Both the position numbers and the translations under genes were made by a program. Below, in pieces: positions 9,801-16,567 of a stretch of 64,000 nucleotides of DNA. The DNA is from an uncultured Prevotellaceae bacterium. GTDB lineage: Bacteria > Bacteroidota > Bacteroidia > Bacteroidales > Bacteroidaceae. The notes under the pieces are model-generated. The model searched no databases. It was not told where the DNA came from and saw only the letters and a list, made by a program, of their open reading frames with translations. Positions within the stretch are counted from its first letter, which is position 1. Each line of letters starts with the position of its first letter. The stretch lies in contig CACWNV010000018.1 in the NCBI GenBank assembly GCA_902762325.1, positions 41,776 to 105,775 on the forward strand, given 5' to 3'.

Positions 9801-10037
9801 TTCCATTCCAATATAGGAAACAACCAGTCTGGTACCCTCGGCAGCCTTTAACGAGAACTTACCGTCATAATCGGTAATCGTTCCGCTCTGAGGATTTCCT
9901 TTCTCGACAACAGATGCGCCGATGACAGGATCACCATTCTCATCAGTCACAGTGCCCACCACGTTTATCGTCTGGGCAAAGGCCATTGCTGACACCAATA
10001 GTGTCAACAACAGAGAAAGCAACCTAATTTTCTTCAT
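6819..10037 (-). CDS. SusC/RagA-type TonB-dependent transporter (beta-glucan PUL)
   Basis: A 1072-residue outer-membrane transporter. Signal peptide 1-21 is followed by a carboxypeptidase-regulatory-like domain (about 25-100, VVGTVTDENGDPVIGASV), a TonB box region (LNDVVVIGYG), a plug domain with the SusC signature GVNVTSSSGQPGAAPRVRVRG and LYIVDGMPI, and a long beta-barrel ending in an aromatic residue (WTIGLNLTF). The length is normal for SusC. It is the first gene of the unit, preceded by a promoter-like TATATTTG, and imports oligosaccharides caught by the SusD protein. The ligand is inferred from the downstream GH16/GH5/GH3 set. No anti-sigma-interacting N-terminal extension is evident. 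Confidence 0.96.
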   Translation of the reverse strand: MKKIRLLSLLLTLLVSAMAFAQTINVVGTVTDENGDPVIGASVVEKGNPQSGTITDYDGKFSLKAAEGTRLVVSYIGMESQEVAARSQMNIIMKEDRMTLNDVVVIGYGVQKKSVVTAAIAKVSSDDLAGKTPVRVDNALKGLAAGVNVTSSSGQPGAAPRVRVRGTGSINNCDPLYIVDGMPIEGGIDFLNPSDIESIEVLKDAASGAIYGARAANGVILVTTKKGKVGKPVINYNFSQGWQTAWRHRDVTSATDYAIMQNELRLNGGQAPIYADPYNLNDTNGNPIKGFGTDWQDLVFNDNAPVQNHELSVSGASEKLSYYLSMGFYDQEGIVGGNYGRSNFQRLSLRSNNIYNVYDASAERNFLNKLDVTVNLAYTRVKSTGISENSEFGSVLGSALYMSPIIAPTVTNKELADQMHENYEVTQGYELQRDGRGNYFTIPGTFGSYAEMNNPLAILNLHPSKGWSHKFVPKFSFDLQLWDNLKYHFNYSVDLSFWGSESATLSKYYHSGNAKGEHTSASMSWNKGCNWQVENTLTYDKQFGKHTIGVVLGQSAMKNKSDYLGAERWNIINLEKPYMSYTNANVIYEVDDDGKLIGTPYAEYNGWGGPNVEHRVSSLFGRVSYNYDEKYMLQATIRRDGSSRFGPENKYGTFPSVSVGWNIMNEKFMEQTQSWLSNLKFRASWGKNGSDDIDNFLYTVENVMGNNVLFGNPAIKQIGSKASTTANPSIKWEESEQTDLGLDLGFFNQALTFTVDYYIKKTNGMLMTMPIPSYVGENKPVGNVGDMENKGVEFELGYKWHISDAHFSVKANATYTKTTLKNLGNESGFIEYDGVQGFTGGTLARGSNGMPFPYFYGYKTAGVFQNYGEVNAYTNANGGLIQPSARPGDTRFVDINGDGVINSDDRTKIGKGSPDWNFGLNFNADWKGIDLNLFFQGVAGADVFDATYRTDITAGNYPTYMLNRWTGEGTSNKYPILRAGDNTNWQVSDLYIVDGSYLRLKNISLGYTLPRNLTRKASIERLRFFVMAENLITWTKYWGFDPEISSGGKSLGIDKGVYPQARTWTIGLNLTF

Positions 10038-10114
10038 ACTTTGTTTATTTGTTAATAATTGTTTAGAATTCTACTGTTTTCTTTCTACTTGTCATCGTAG
10101 ATGTTTTCCGATTG

Positions 10115-10122
10115 CAAATATA
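10115..10122 (-). promoter_or_regulatory. Promoter -7 element of the beta-glucan PUL
   Basis: On the minus strand this reads TATATTTG, matching the Bacteroidetes TAnnTTTG -7 element, 77 bases upstream of the SusC start. No good TTTG is found 19 bases further up, which would fit an activator-dependent promoter, as is usual for PULs. The remainder of the 10038-10413 gap is AT-rich and holds the divergent ettA promoter; I see nothing else in it. Confidence 0.55.
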
Positions 10123-10355
10123 TGATAAAAAGGAATGGCTTTGTAAGGTAAATAGAAAAAAAGTGGAATTATGACTTTGATGTTAATTTGTAAACACTTA
10201 ATAATCAGCTATTTGTTAATTACCGTTGAGTTTAAAAAAGTGGATGTATTGTTGAGGAAAAAATAGCTGTTTTCGAGTATAGTTGTTTCAAATACACTGT
10301 ATAAATTAACTGATTAATTAGGCGTATTTACTTCTTTATTCTCGATAATTTTGCT

Positions 10356-10363
10356 TATCTTTG
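10356..10363 (+). promoter_or_regulatory. Promoter -7 element of ettA
   Basis: TATCTTTG fits TAnnTTTG and lies 50 bases upstream of the ettA start codon. No clear -33 TTTG is seen at the expected spacing. Confidence 0.6.
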
Positions 10364-10413
10364 CACAATAGGATATAGTAAACCTTCAATTAAACCATCT
10401 TAAAACTAAATTT

Positions 10414-12111
10414 ATGGCAACAGTTGATGACAAGAAAGTAATCTTTTCGATGCTCGGTGTGAGCAAGATTATCCAGCAGAACCAGAAGCAAGTGCTCAAG
10501 AATATTCACCTGAGTTTCTTCTATGGAGCAAAGATTGGAATCATAGGATTGAATGGAGCCGGTAAGTCTACGCTTATGAAAATTATTGCAGGACTGGATC
10601 AGCAATATCAGGGTAAGGTTGTGTGGAGTCCTGGATACTCCGTTGGCTACCTTCCCCAAGAGCCCCCTCTTAATGAAGACAAGACGGTTAAGGAGAATGT
10701 CATGGAGGGAGTGCAGTATGTTTATGATGCACTTTCTGAATACGACCAGATTAATGTGAAGTTCGGACTGCCTGAATACTATGAGGATGCAGATAAGATG
10801 GACAAACTGATGGCTCGTCAGGCAGAACTGCAGGATATCATAGACTCCACTGATGCATGGAATATGGATTCGAAACTTGACAGGGCAATGGAAGCGCTTA
10901 GTTGTCCGCCTGCCGACTGGAGCGTGAAGAATCTCTCTGGTGGTGAACGTCGTCGTGTGGCTTTATGTCGGTTACTTTTGCAGAAGCCTGATGTGTTGTT
11001 GCTGGATGAGCCTACCAACCATCTCGATGCTGAGTCGATAGACTGGCTGGAGCAGCATCTCCAGCAGTATGAAGGAACTGTTATAGCTGTCACCCACGAC
11101 CGTTACTTCCTTGATGATGTTGCTGAATGGATTCTTGAACTCGACCGCGGTGAGGGAATCCCTTGGAGAGGGAATTATTCTTCATGGCTGGAGCAGAAGA
11201 GCTTGCGGATGGCAATGGAAGAAAAGACGGCTTCAAAACGGCGCAAGACGCTTGAGCGTGAGTTAGAGTGGGTACGCATGGCTCCGAAAGCTCGTCATGC
11301 GAAAGGAAAGGCTCGTCTGAACTCTTATGATAAGATGCTGAATGAGGAGCAGAAACAGAAGGAAGAGAAACTCGAGATCTTTATCCCCAATGGTCCTCGT
11401 CTTGGTAATAAAGTTATCATTGCCGAGCATTTAGCCAAGGCATACGGAGAGAAAGTGTTGTTCAACGACCTGAATTTCATGCTGCCTCCTAATGGTATTG
11501 TCGGTGTCATCGGTCCTAATGGGGCAGGAAAGACAACGCTCTTCCGCCTTATCATGGGGTTAGAGCAGCCAGATAGCGGGACATTTGACGTGGGAGAGAC
11601 AGTTAAGTTAAGCTATGTTGATCAGCAGCATAAGGATATAGACCCAGACAAAACCGTCTATCAGGTTGTCAGTGGAGGCAATGAGACAATCCGTATGGGT
11701 GGACGAGATGTGAATGTGCGTGCTTATCTTTCCCGTTTCAATTTCAGCGGTGCCGACCAGGAGAAGAAGTGTGGTGTGCTCTCAGGTGGTGAACGTAACC
11801 GGTTGCATCTGTCCATTGCCTTGAAACAGGAAGGAAATGTGCTGTTGCTTGACGAGCCTACCAATGACATCGATGTCAATACCCTTCGGGCTTTGGAGGA
11901 AGGACTTGAAGCGTTTGCCGGTTGTGCGGTAGTCATCAGTCACGACCGTTGGTTCTTAGACCGTATCTGTACTCATATTCTCGCTTTTGAAGGTGACGGT
12001 AATGTCTTTTATTTTGAAGGCAGTTATACTGAATATGAGGCAAATAAGGCAAGACGACTGGGACTTGATGAGCCGAAGCGTATCAGATACCGTAAGCTGA
12101 TGGATGAATAA
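10414..12111 (+). CDS. ettA: Energy-dependent translational throttle protein EttA (ABC-F)
   Basis: A 565-residue soluble ABC-F ATPase with two nucleotide-binding domains and no membrane segment. The first has Walker A GLNGAGKS (45-52), signature LSGGERRRV and LLLDEPTNHLD; the second has GPNGAGKT, signature LSGGERNRL and LLLDEPTNDID. Between them is the basic arm/linker rich in Lys, Arg and Glu. Length and the opening IFSMLGVSKII match EttA (about 555 residues in E. coli). It binds the ribosomal E site and gates the first elongation step according to ADP/ATP ratio (family knowledge). It is monocistronic, with its own -7 element and a strong terminator 7 bases after the stop. Confidence 0.93.
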   Translation: MATVDDKKVIFSMLGVSKIIQQNQKQVLKNIHLSFFYGAKIGIIGLNGAGKSTLMKIIAGLDQQYQGKVVWSPGYSVGYLPQEPPLNEDKTVKENVMEGVQYVYDALSEYDQINVKFGLPEYYEDADKMDKLMARQAELQDIIDSTDAWNMDSKLDRAMEALSCPPADWSVKNLSGGERRRVALCRLLLQKPDVLLLDEPTNHLDAESIDWLEQHLQQYEGTVIAVTHDRYFLDDVAEWILELDRGEGIPWRGNYSSWLEQKSLRMAMEEKTASKRRKTLERELEWVRMAPKARHAKGKARLNSYDKMLNEEQKQKEEKLEIFIPNGPRLGNKVIIAEHLAKAYGEKVLFNDLNFMLPPNGIVGVIGPNGAGKTTLFRLIMGLEQPDSGTFDVGETVKLSYVDQQHKDIDPDKTVYQVVSGGNETIRMGGRDVNVRAYLSRFNFSGADQEKKCGVLSGGERNRLHLSIALKQEGNVLLLDEPTNDIDVNTLRALEEGLEAFAGCAVVISHDRWFLDRICTHILAFEGDGNVFYFEGSYTEYEANKARRLGLDEPKRIRYRKLMDE

Positions 12112-12118
12112 ATAAAAA

Positions 12119-12161
12119 GAATCACATTATTCCTCTGTGGGATAATGTGATTCTCTTTTTT
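12119..12161. terminator. Rho-independent terminator of ettA
   Basis: A 12-bp stem GAATCACATTAT/ATAATGTGATTC (12119-12130 with 12142-12153) is followed by TCTTTTTT. The mirror A-run on the left makes it usable also for the convergent gene ending at 12187. Confidence 0.9.
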
Positions 12162-12186
12162 ACCAATGTTGTATCTATGATAGGCC

Positions 12187-12990
12187 TTATTTCACAGTAA
12201 CCTTTTCTCCTCCTATGATATACACACCGGCAGGAAGTGTATTCAGGGCATCACGACCTACTACTTGCTTCTTAATCAAAGTACCTTTGAGGTCATAAAC
12301 ATTGAGATTACCTTCGTTGGTGGTCAAAGAATTGATTCCTGAGATCTCCGACATGCTGCTGATATGCTTGATCTGCAAGTCATTGGCAGTATCAGACTGC
12401 TTGTCCCATGTAAATCCACAACGGGTGGGAAGGAATGTCTTGTCGCCCTCAGTACGTACAAGCACGCTCTCCAGTGGTGTTACATCCTGTTGAGCCGGGA
12501 TACCGTAGCGGCCATCTTTAAGTAGGCTTTGCCAGCTGCTACCGAAAGTCACACGGTTTCCTGCCATATCACTTAATGACAGGTTCTTCAGTTCTGTGCT
12601 GATGCTTGCAGCCTCAGTGTTCTTCACCCTGAAGTATTGTGTCTTGGGTGAATATACCAAGTAGGGATAGCCGGCTTGAATACCTTCGTCTGTGCAATCC
12701 ATAAAGTAGAGGTAAAGAGTATTCCCTTCCTGACCAATACCTACGAAACGCTCTACGCGAACGTCACTTGCCGCATTGCTGACTTGTTCAGCACTCATCG
12801 ACATGGGCATACACAAAGTGTTGTATCCAGCAAATAGATGACGGTTTAGTTGTACGGTCTGGTCTGTGTTCTGTAACAGTTCTACGTTGAGTGACTTCAC
12901 ATCAGCATAGATGTTTCTAACTCTGGTTTGTGCAAATGACTGAGTACAGATTGTAGCGACAGCCATTAAGATAAGTGTAAAATGTTTCAT
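12187..12990 (-). CDS. Exported protein of unknown function with T9SS-like C-terminal tail
   Basis: A 267-residue protein whose first 20 residues are a signal peptide (MKHFTLILMAVATICTQSFA). The body (about 25-200) has no enzyme motif I recognise. It includes an NRHLFAGYNTLCMPMSMSAEQ stretch seen in Prevotella surface proteins of unknown role (recollection, not checked). The end, NVYDLKGTLIKKQV then LPAGVYIIGGEKVTVK, is the short tail typical of type IX secretion cargo in Prevotella, so the protein is probably exported through that system. It faces ettA tail to tail and has no operon partner. No TAnnTTTG promoter was found upstream. Confidence 0.75.
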   Translation of the reverse strand: MKHFTLILMAVATICTQSFAQTRVRNIYADVKSLNVELLQNTDQTVQLNRHLFAGYNTLCMPMSMSAEQVSNAASDVRVERFVGIGQEGNTLYLYFMDCTDEGIQAGYPYLVYSPKTQYFRVKNTEAASISTELKNLSLSDMAGNRVTFGSSWQSLLKDGRYGIPAQQDVTPLESVLVRTEGDKTFLPTRCGFTWDKQSDTANDLQIKHISSMSEISGINSLTTNEGNLNVYDLKGTLIKKQVVGRDALNTLPAGVYIIGGEKVTVK

Positions 12991-13126
12991 ATCTAATCAA
13001 GGTTAAAATGATTTTAAATGCAATTTTACAAAAAAATATGGTAAAAAAGAATAGGACAGAAATGATTTAATATTTTTTATGAATCAATGTGTCACCGAAT
13101 TATAGGTAATTATAAGAAATATGTCT

Positions 13127-13134
13127 TATCTTTG
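13127..13134 (+). promoter_or_regulatory. Promoter -7 element of the DUF362 fusion gene
   Basis: TATCTTTG fits TAnnTTTG and lies 47 bases upstream of the start at 13182. No -33 TTTG is visible. Confidence 0.6.
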
Positions 13135-13181
13135 CATATCAAATATAAATCATATCCTGAATAATTCAACTCAAACAATCT

Positions 13182-15341
13182 ATGATGACTATGAATAATC
13201 GAATGATGAAAAGAGTTTTTAGCTTGTTCTTTGTATGTATTATCTCAACTTATTGTGCAGAAGCAAGGCAGCCTGTCGATGAAGGACTCGGCAGACATAA
13301 TTTCTTTTATGCAGGACAGAGCAAGCGTATGCGAATGTTTATCGTGAAGGACGGACAAGTAAGTTGGACGTATGAGAACAAGCAGGGTAGGGGTGAAATC
13401 AGTGATGCGGTACTAATGACCGACGGACATATTCTGATAGCACACCAGTATGGAATAGCCGAGTTGTCGCAGGACGGTCAGGTAATCTGGAGCTATGAGG
13501 CTCCGGCAGGAACGGAGATTCATACCATCCAGCCAATAGGGAAGACACACGTGGTGTATGTACAGAATGGACGTCCGGCTAAAGCCGTTGTCATGGAAAT
13601 CCCCTCAAAGCAGATAGTTAGAGAGTTCGAACTGCCAACAGCGCAGAATGGCTCTGTTCATGGTCAGTTCCGTAATGCCCGGCTGACTTCTCGCGGAACG
13701 CTTCTTGTGGCTAATATGGGATTGGGATGTATCAGTGAATACAATTGCTATGGTAAAGAGGTTGACAGATGGGAGGGCTTTCTTCCCTGGTCTGTCCAAG
13801 AACTGCCCAAGGGGAATCTTCTGATAACGGGCCGCAAGGGGCACATTCAGGAGATTAACCGTATGGGACAAACAGTCTGGGAGATCAATACGACGGCTTT
13901 TGGGGTGACACAGCCACAGAAAACCGTCCGGCTAAAGAACGGACACCATATCATTAACAACTGGTATAATGAGTGGAACAAAGAGCCGATGGACACGGCG
14001 AATGCTCCTGTTCAGGCGGTAGAGACTGACAATGACGGGAAGGTGGTCTGGCAACTTCGTGAGTGGAAGAATCCAGATTTAGGACCATCGACTACCATTC
14101 AACCATTGGATGAGGCTGTTAATCGTGAAAGGCTGTTCTTTGGAGACTTTAATCCTGTTTTCCCGAAGTTGTTTGTCAAGCCCAATGAACCTCTTGGAGT
14201 AGGCCGTGGCATCAATCCTGGTCGTGTAGCATGGATTCATAGTCCTGGTGTAGCTAACTGGGATGGAAGAACGGGACTGTGGGTAGAAGACCGTTGGAAT
14301 CGGCAGGATAAGGCAGATGCCATGATTCGGGAAGCACTCGTACAACTGACGGGTGAAAAGACGATAGCCAAGGCTTGGAAAGCTTTGTTCAGACATTTCA
14401 ATAAGACACATAACAGAGGGTCGAGAAACTACCGGCATGGTGAGAAGATTGCCGTGAAACTCAACATGAACAATGCCATCACCCATCATGATACGATTGA
14501 ATTGAACAGCTCTCCCTTTATGACATTGGCACTTGTCCGTTCAATGGTCAAGGACGGAGGAGTTCGTCAGCAGGATATCATACTATGTGAACCAAGTCGC
14601 GCCATCACGGATAGCATATATAATAAGGTGCATCGGGAATTCCCCAATGTCATCTTCATTGATAACATCGGAGGAGACGGCAGACAGAAGTGTGAGTATT
14701 ACGCTGATCAGATCAACTACTCTACCGATAACGGGAAGATGGCACGAGGACTGGCTAAGTGTATTGTCGATGCGGATTATCTCATCAACAGTGCTTTGCT
14801 CAAGACTCATTCCGGTCCGGGTGTGACACTCACATCTAAGAACTGGTATGGAGCAACTGACATTAATCTGTTGTGGAGACAGAATGCTCATAACAACATC
14901 AGCCCTGATAAGCGTCATGGCAAGCCTGGCTATAAGACATTCGTGGACTTCATCGCTCATAAGAACCTTGGGCAAAAGACGCTTCTGTTCCTTATAGACG
15001 GCACTTATGGTTCCCGTGATGTCAATGGTGCTCCTGCTCCTAAATGGCAGAAAGAACCTTTCAATGGTGATTGGGCATGTTCGATAATAGTTTCACAAGA
15101 CGAGTTGGCTTGTGATGCAGTAGGGATGGACATACTTATAGGTGAGTGGCCTGAGTTCGGAAGTCTGAACTATTGTGACGAGTATCTGCGAGAGGCTGCT
15201 TCCATCCCCAACGCCCCAAGTGGGACGGTCTATAAACAAGATGGTGTTCCCTTGGCGTTCCCCTTGGGATTGATGGAGCATTGGAATAATCCGAAAGAAA
15301 GGAAATACACCAAAATAGATTTGAAGTATAAACGGCTATAA
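13182..15341 (+). CDS. Exported beta-propeller / DUF362 fusion protein
   Basis: A 719-residue protein with a signal peptide around residues 8-29. Residues about 45-310 contain repeated strands of the form DGQVIWSYEAP, GKEVDRWEGF, GQTVWEINT and DGKVVWQLREW, which are PQQ-like or arylsulfotransferase-like propeller blades. From about 337 the sequence GVGRGINPGRVAWIHSPGVA opens a DUF362 domain, continuing with KIAVKLNMNNA, DIILCEPSR, DADYLINSALLKTH and the LLFLIDGTYGS region (about 420-640). DUF362 is of unknown biochemistry; cytoplasmic forms are often tied to iron-sulfur domains, but none is present here. The start may be any of the early Met codons; MMKRVFSLFF would give the neatest signal peptide. 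It is monocistronic, and its 3' flank is the repeat-rich gap. Confidence 0.8.
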   Translation: MMTMNNRMMKRVFSLFFVCIISTYCAEARQPVDEGLGRHNFFYAGQSKRMRMFIVKDGQVSWTYENKQGRGEISDAVLMTDGHILIAHQYGIAELSQDGQVIWSYEAPAGTEIHTIQPIGKTHVVYVQNGRPAKAVVMEIPSKQIVREFELPTAQNGSVHGQFRNARLTSRGTLLVANMGLGCISEYNCYGKEVDRWEGFLPWSVQELPKGNLLITGRKGHIQEINRMGQTVWEINTTAFGVTQPQKTVRLKNGHHIINNWYNEWNKEPMDTANAPVQAVETDNDGKVVWQLREWKNPDLGPSTTIQPLDEAVNRERLFFGDFNPVFPKLFVKPNEPLGVGRGINPGRVAWIHSPGVANWDGRTGLWVEDRWNRQDKADAMIREALVQLTGEKTIAKAWKALFRHFNKTHNRGSRNYRHGEKIAVKLNMNNAITHHDTIELNSSPFMTLALVRSMVKDGGVRQQDIILCEPSRAITDSIYNKVHREFPNVIFIDNIGGDGRQKCEYYADQINYSTDNGKMARGLAKCIVDADYLINSALLKTHSGPGVTLTSKNWYGATDINLLWRQNAHNNISPDKRHGKPGYKTFVDFIAHKNLGQKTLLFLIDGTYGSRDVNGAPAPKWQKEPFNGDWACSIIVSQDELACDAVGMDILIGEWPEFGSLNYCDEYLREAASIPNAPSGTVYKQDGVPLAFPLGLMEHWNNPKERKYTKIDLKYKRL

Positions 15342-15360
15342 TCGTTTTTATTGTTCTCAA

Positions 15361-15910
15361 TGAATGAAATGCCGTAGGCATCATTTGTAATTGTGCATTT
15401 CAAATATTTGGTTCCATATTGTCGAATTCGGAAATTTGGCAGAACGTGTTTTGTTCTTAATGAATGAAATGCCGTAGGCGTTTGATTTTGTGTTGTGTTG
15501 CAACGGAAGAAGCCGTAGGTGTTTAATCTTGTGTTGTGTTGCAATGGAAGGAAATGCCAGAGGCATTAGACAATGGTAGCCAGCCATACACATACAACCT
15601 TGCCGTAGGTAAGGGACATACGCAGCACATGTCGCCTACCGTAAAGGCAGGCTAAATTATTTGGGGATAATCTCATACCAGCCATTTACTTTCCCTCGCT
15701 GGCGCGAACAGTGACCGTTGGTTCGCGGTGCCTAAAGGCACGGCTGTATGGCTGGCTACCTTTGTCCGATGCCTAACGGCATCTTTTCTTGCCATAGGTT
15801 TCCCCTTGTCTGATGCTTAACAGCATCATCTTTGCTAACGGTCTGATGTGTTTGGCACTATTTTGTTGGCAATCCTTGTCTGATGCCTCTGGCATCATTT
15901 CATTACAATT
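15361..15910. repeat. Cluster of short palindromic stem-loop repeats (REP-like)
   Basis: Most of the gap between 15341 and 16568 is repeats; no gene is seen. Left-hand units read ATGCCGTAGGCAT (15369-15381), ATGCCGTAGGCG (15469-15480), GCCGTAGGTG (15512-15521) and ATGCCAGAGGCAT (15554-15566). Right-hand units are on the other strand sense: GATGCCTAACGGCATC (15768-15783), GATGCTTAACAGCATC (15812-15827) and GATGCCTCTGGCATC (15882-15896). Each is a mini-hairpin with a 3-5 base loop. A 48-base direct repeat (around TGTTGTGTTGCAA at about 15490 and 15535) lies among the left units. The halves mirror each other about a central inverted-repeat module. Confidence 0.8.
15563..15772. repeat. 210-bp structured module bounded by 27-bp inverted repeats
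   Basis: Arms 15563-15589 and 15746-15772 are inverted copies differing at three positions (core GGTAGCCAGCCATAC / GTATGGCTGGCTACC). Inside are further hairpins: GTGCC-TAAA-GGCAC (15728-15741), CGCGAAC...GTTCGCG just before it, and CGTAGG...CCTACCG around 15605-15642. No open frame is conserved through it. It could be a non-autonomous mobile element or a structured RNA; the sequence alone does not decide. Confidence 0.7.
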
Positions 15911-16011
15911 GAATATCCCCAATAATATTTCTTTATGCAATTTCATTGCTGTTGGGCATTACAAATACCCATGCTCGACACACGCGGATTTCAAATTCGG
16001 GTGAACGAAGA

Positions 16012-16413
16012 TTTGTCAAATAATATTCGAATTTTGAGCCCAAAAAATGGGGGGTATTGGTCACGAAATGGTCACTCGGTCGAAAAAACGTCGATTTTTG
16101 ATGTTTTTCGTAATGTGTTGAATGACAAATGGTTGCACGAATTTAAAACTGTAAACGGGCGGTTTGCAAAATATTAATTTGCCAAAGGTATCGTTTCGGT
16201 GCGCGAAAGGTATCGTTTCGTCGTGTGAAAGGTTATGTTTGAGGCGATGAAACATGACCTTTGGCGCAGTCAAAGCTTAGGTTTGGCGGTGCGAAACCTA
16301 AGCGATGGGAAAATGAAGAGTGAAGAATGAAGAGTGAAGAAGCTGTTTTTACACATTTTAACTTCTCTTTCATCACTTTTCCCCGACAAGTTTTTGTCAA
16401 TATCTTTGACGTG
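16012..16413 (+). repeat. 402-bp dispersed intergenic element, copy 1
   Basis: The segment aligns without obvious length change to 62568-62969, from TTTGTCAA at the left to TTTGA(C/T)GTG at the right. The two copies share the six-unit 22-base array, a purine-rich GAAGAATGAAGAGTGAAGA run and the end CTTTTCCCCGACAAGTTTTTGTCAA. The left 150 bases are more diverged. There are no transposase, no evident target duplication and no convincing coding frame. It lies in a gap between convergent genes. Confidence 0.85.
16184..16306. repeat. 22-base-period array of AAA-N7-TTT palindromes (array A)
   Basis: Units start at exactly 16184, 16206, 16228, 16250, 16272 and 16294. The first two are AAAGGTATCGTTT; then come AAAGGTTATGTTT, AAACATGACCTTT, AAAGCTTAGGTTT and AAACCTAAGC followed by a degenerate end. 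Linkers are always 9 bases. Units 3/4 and 5/6 are near inverted copies, so each pair can form a hairpin with the linker as loop (10 bp perfect for 5/6). Two further AAA-N7-TTT motifs precede the array out of register at 16153 and 16168. Confidence 0.9.
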
Positions 16414-16467
16414 ATTAAGAACATGAACTATAGGGAATACTGGCGGTTTTATTCACTAACAAGAAAG

Positions 16468-16497
16468 AAGGCTGGTGATTGTGATTTCACCAGCCTT
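16468..16497 (-). terminator. Terminator of the CotH-like gene
   Basis: An 11-bp perfect stem AAGGCTGGTGA/TCACCAGCCTT lies 70 bases beyond the minus-strand stop at 16568, followed on that strand by CTTTCTT. Confidence 0.8.
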
Positions 16498-16567
16498 CAT
16501 TGATTGTTCAGCAGATATTTGTGTTTATGATCTTTCCATTGAACGGCTTACGTTCCTGAATTGAATC

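Noticed and set aside
15700-15760. tRNA-like segment (GGTTCGCGGTGCC)
   Set aside because: There is no complete cloverleaf, anticodon arm or acceptor pairing; the pairing seen belongs to local hairpins.
16012-16413. Insertion sequence
   Set aside because: No transposase, no clear terminal inverted repeats and no target duplication could be recognised; described as a dispersed element instead.
16233-16424. Short minus-strand ORF shared with 62729-62956 (KTCRGKV..., HSSF.HRLGF)
   Set aside because: The similarity follows from the indel-free alignment of the two 402-bp elements; the frame runs through the 22-base array, whose period is not a multiple of three, there is no start signal, and the two ORFs end differently.
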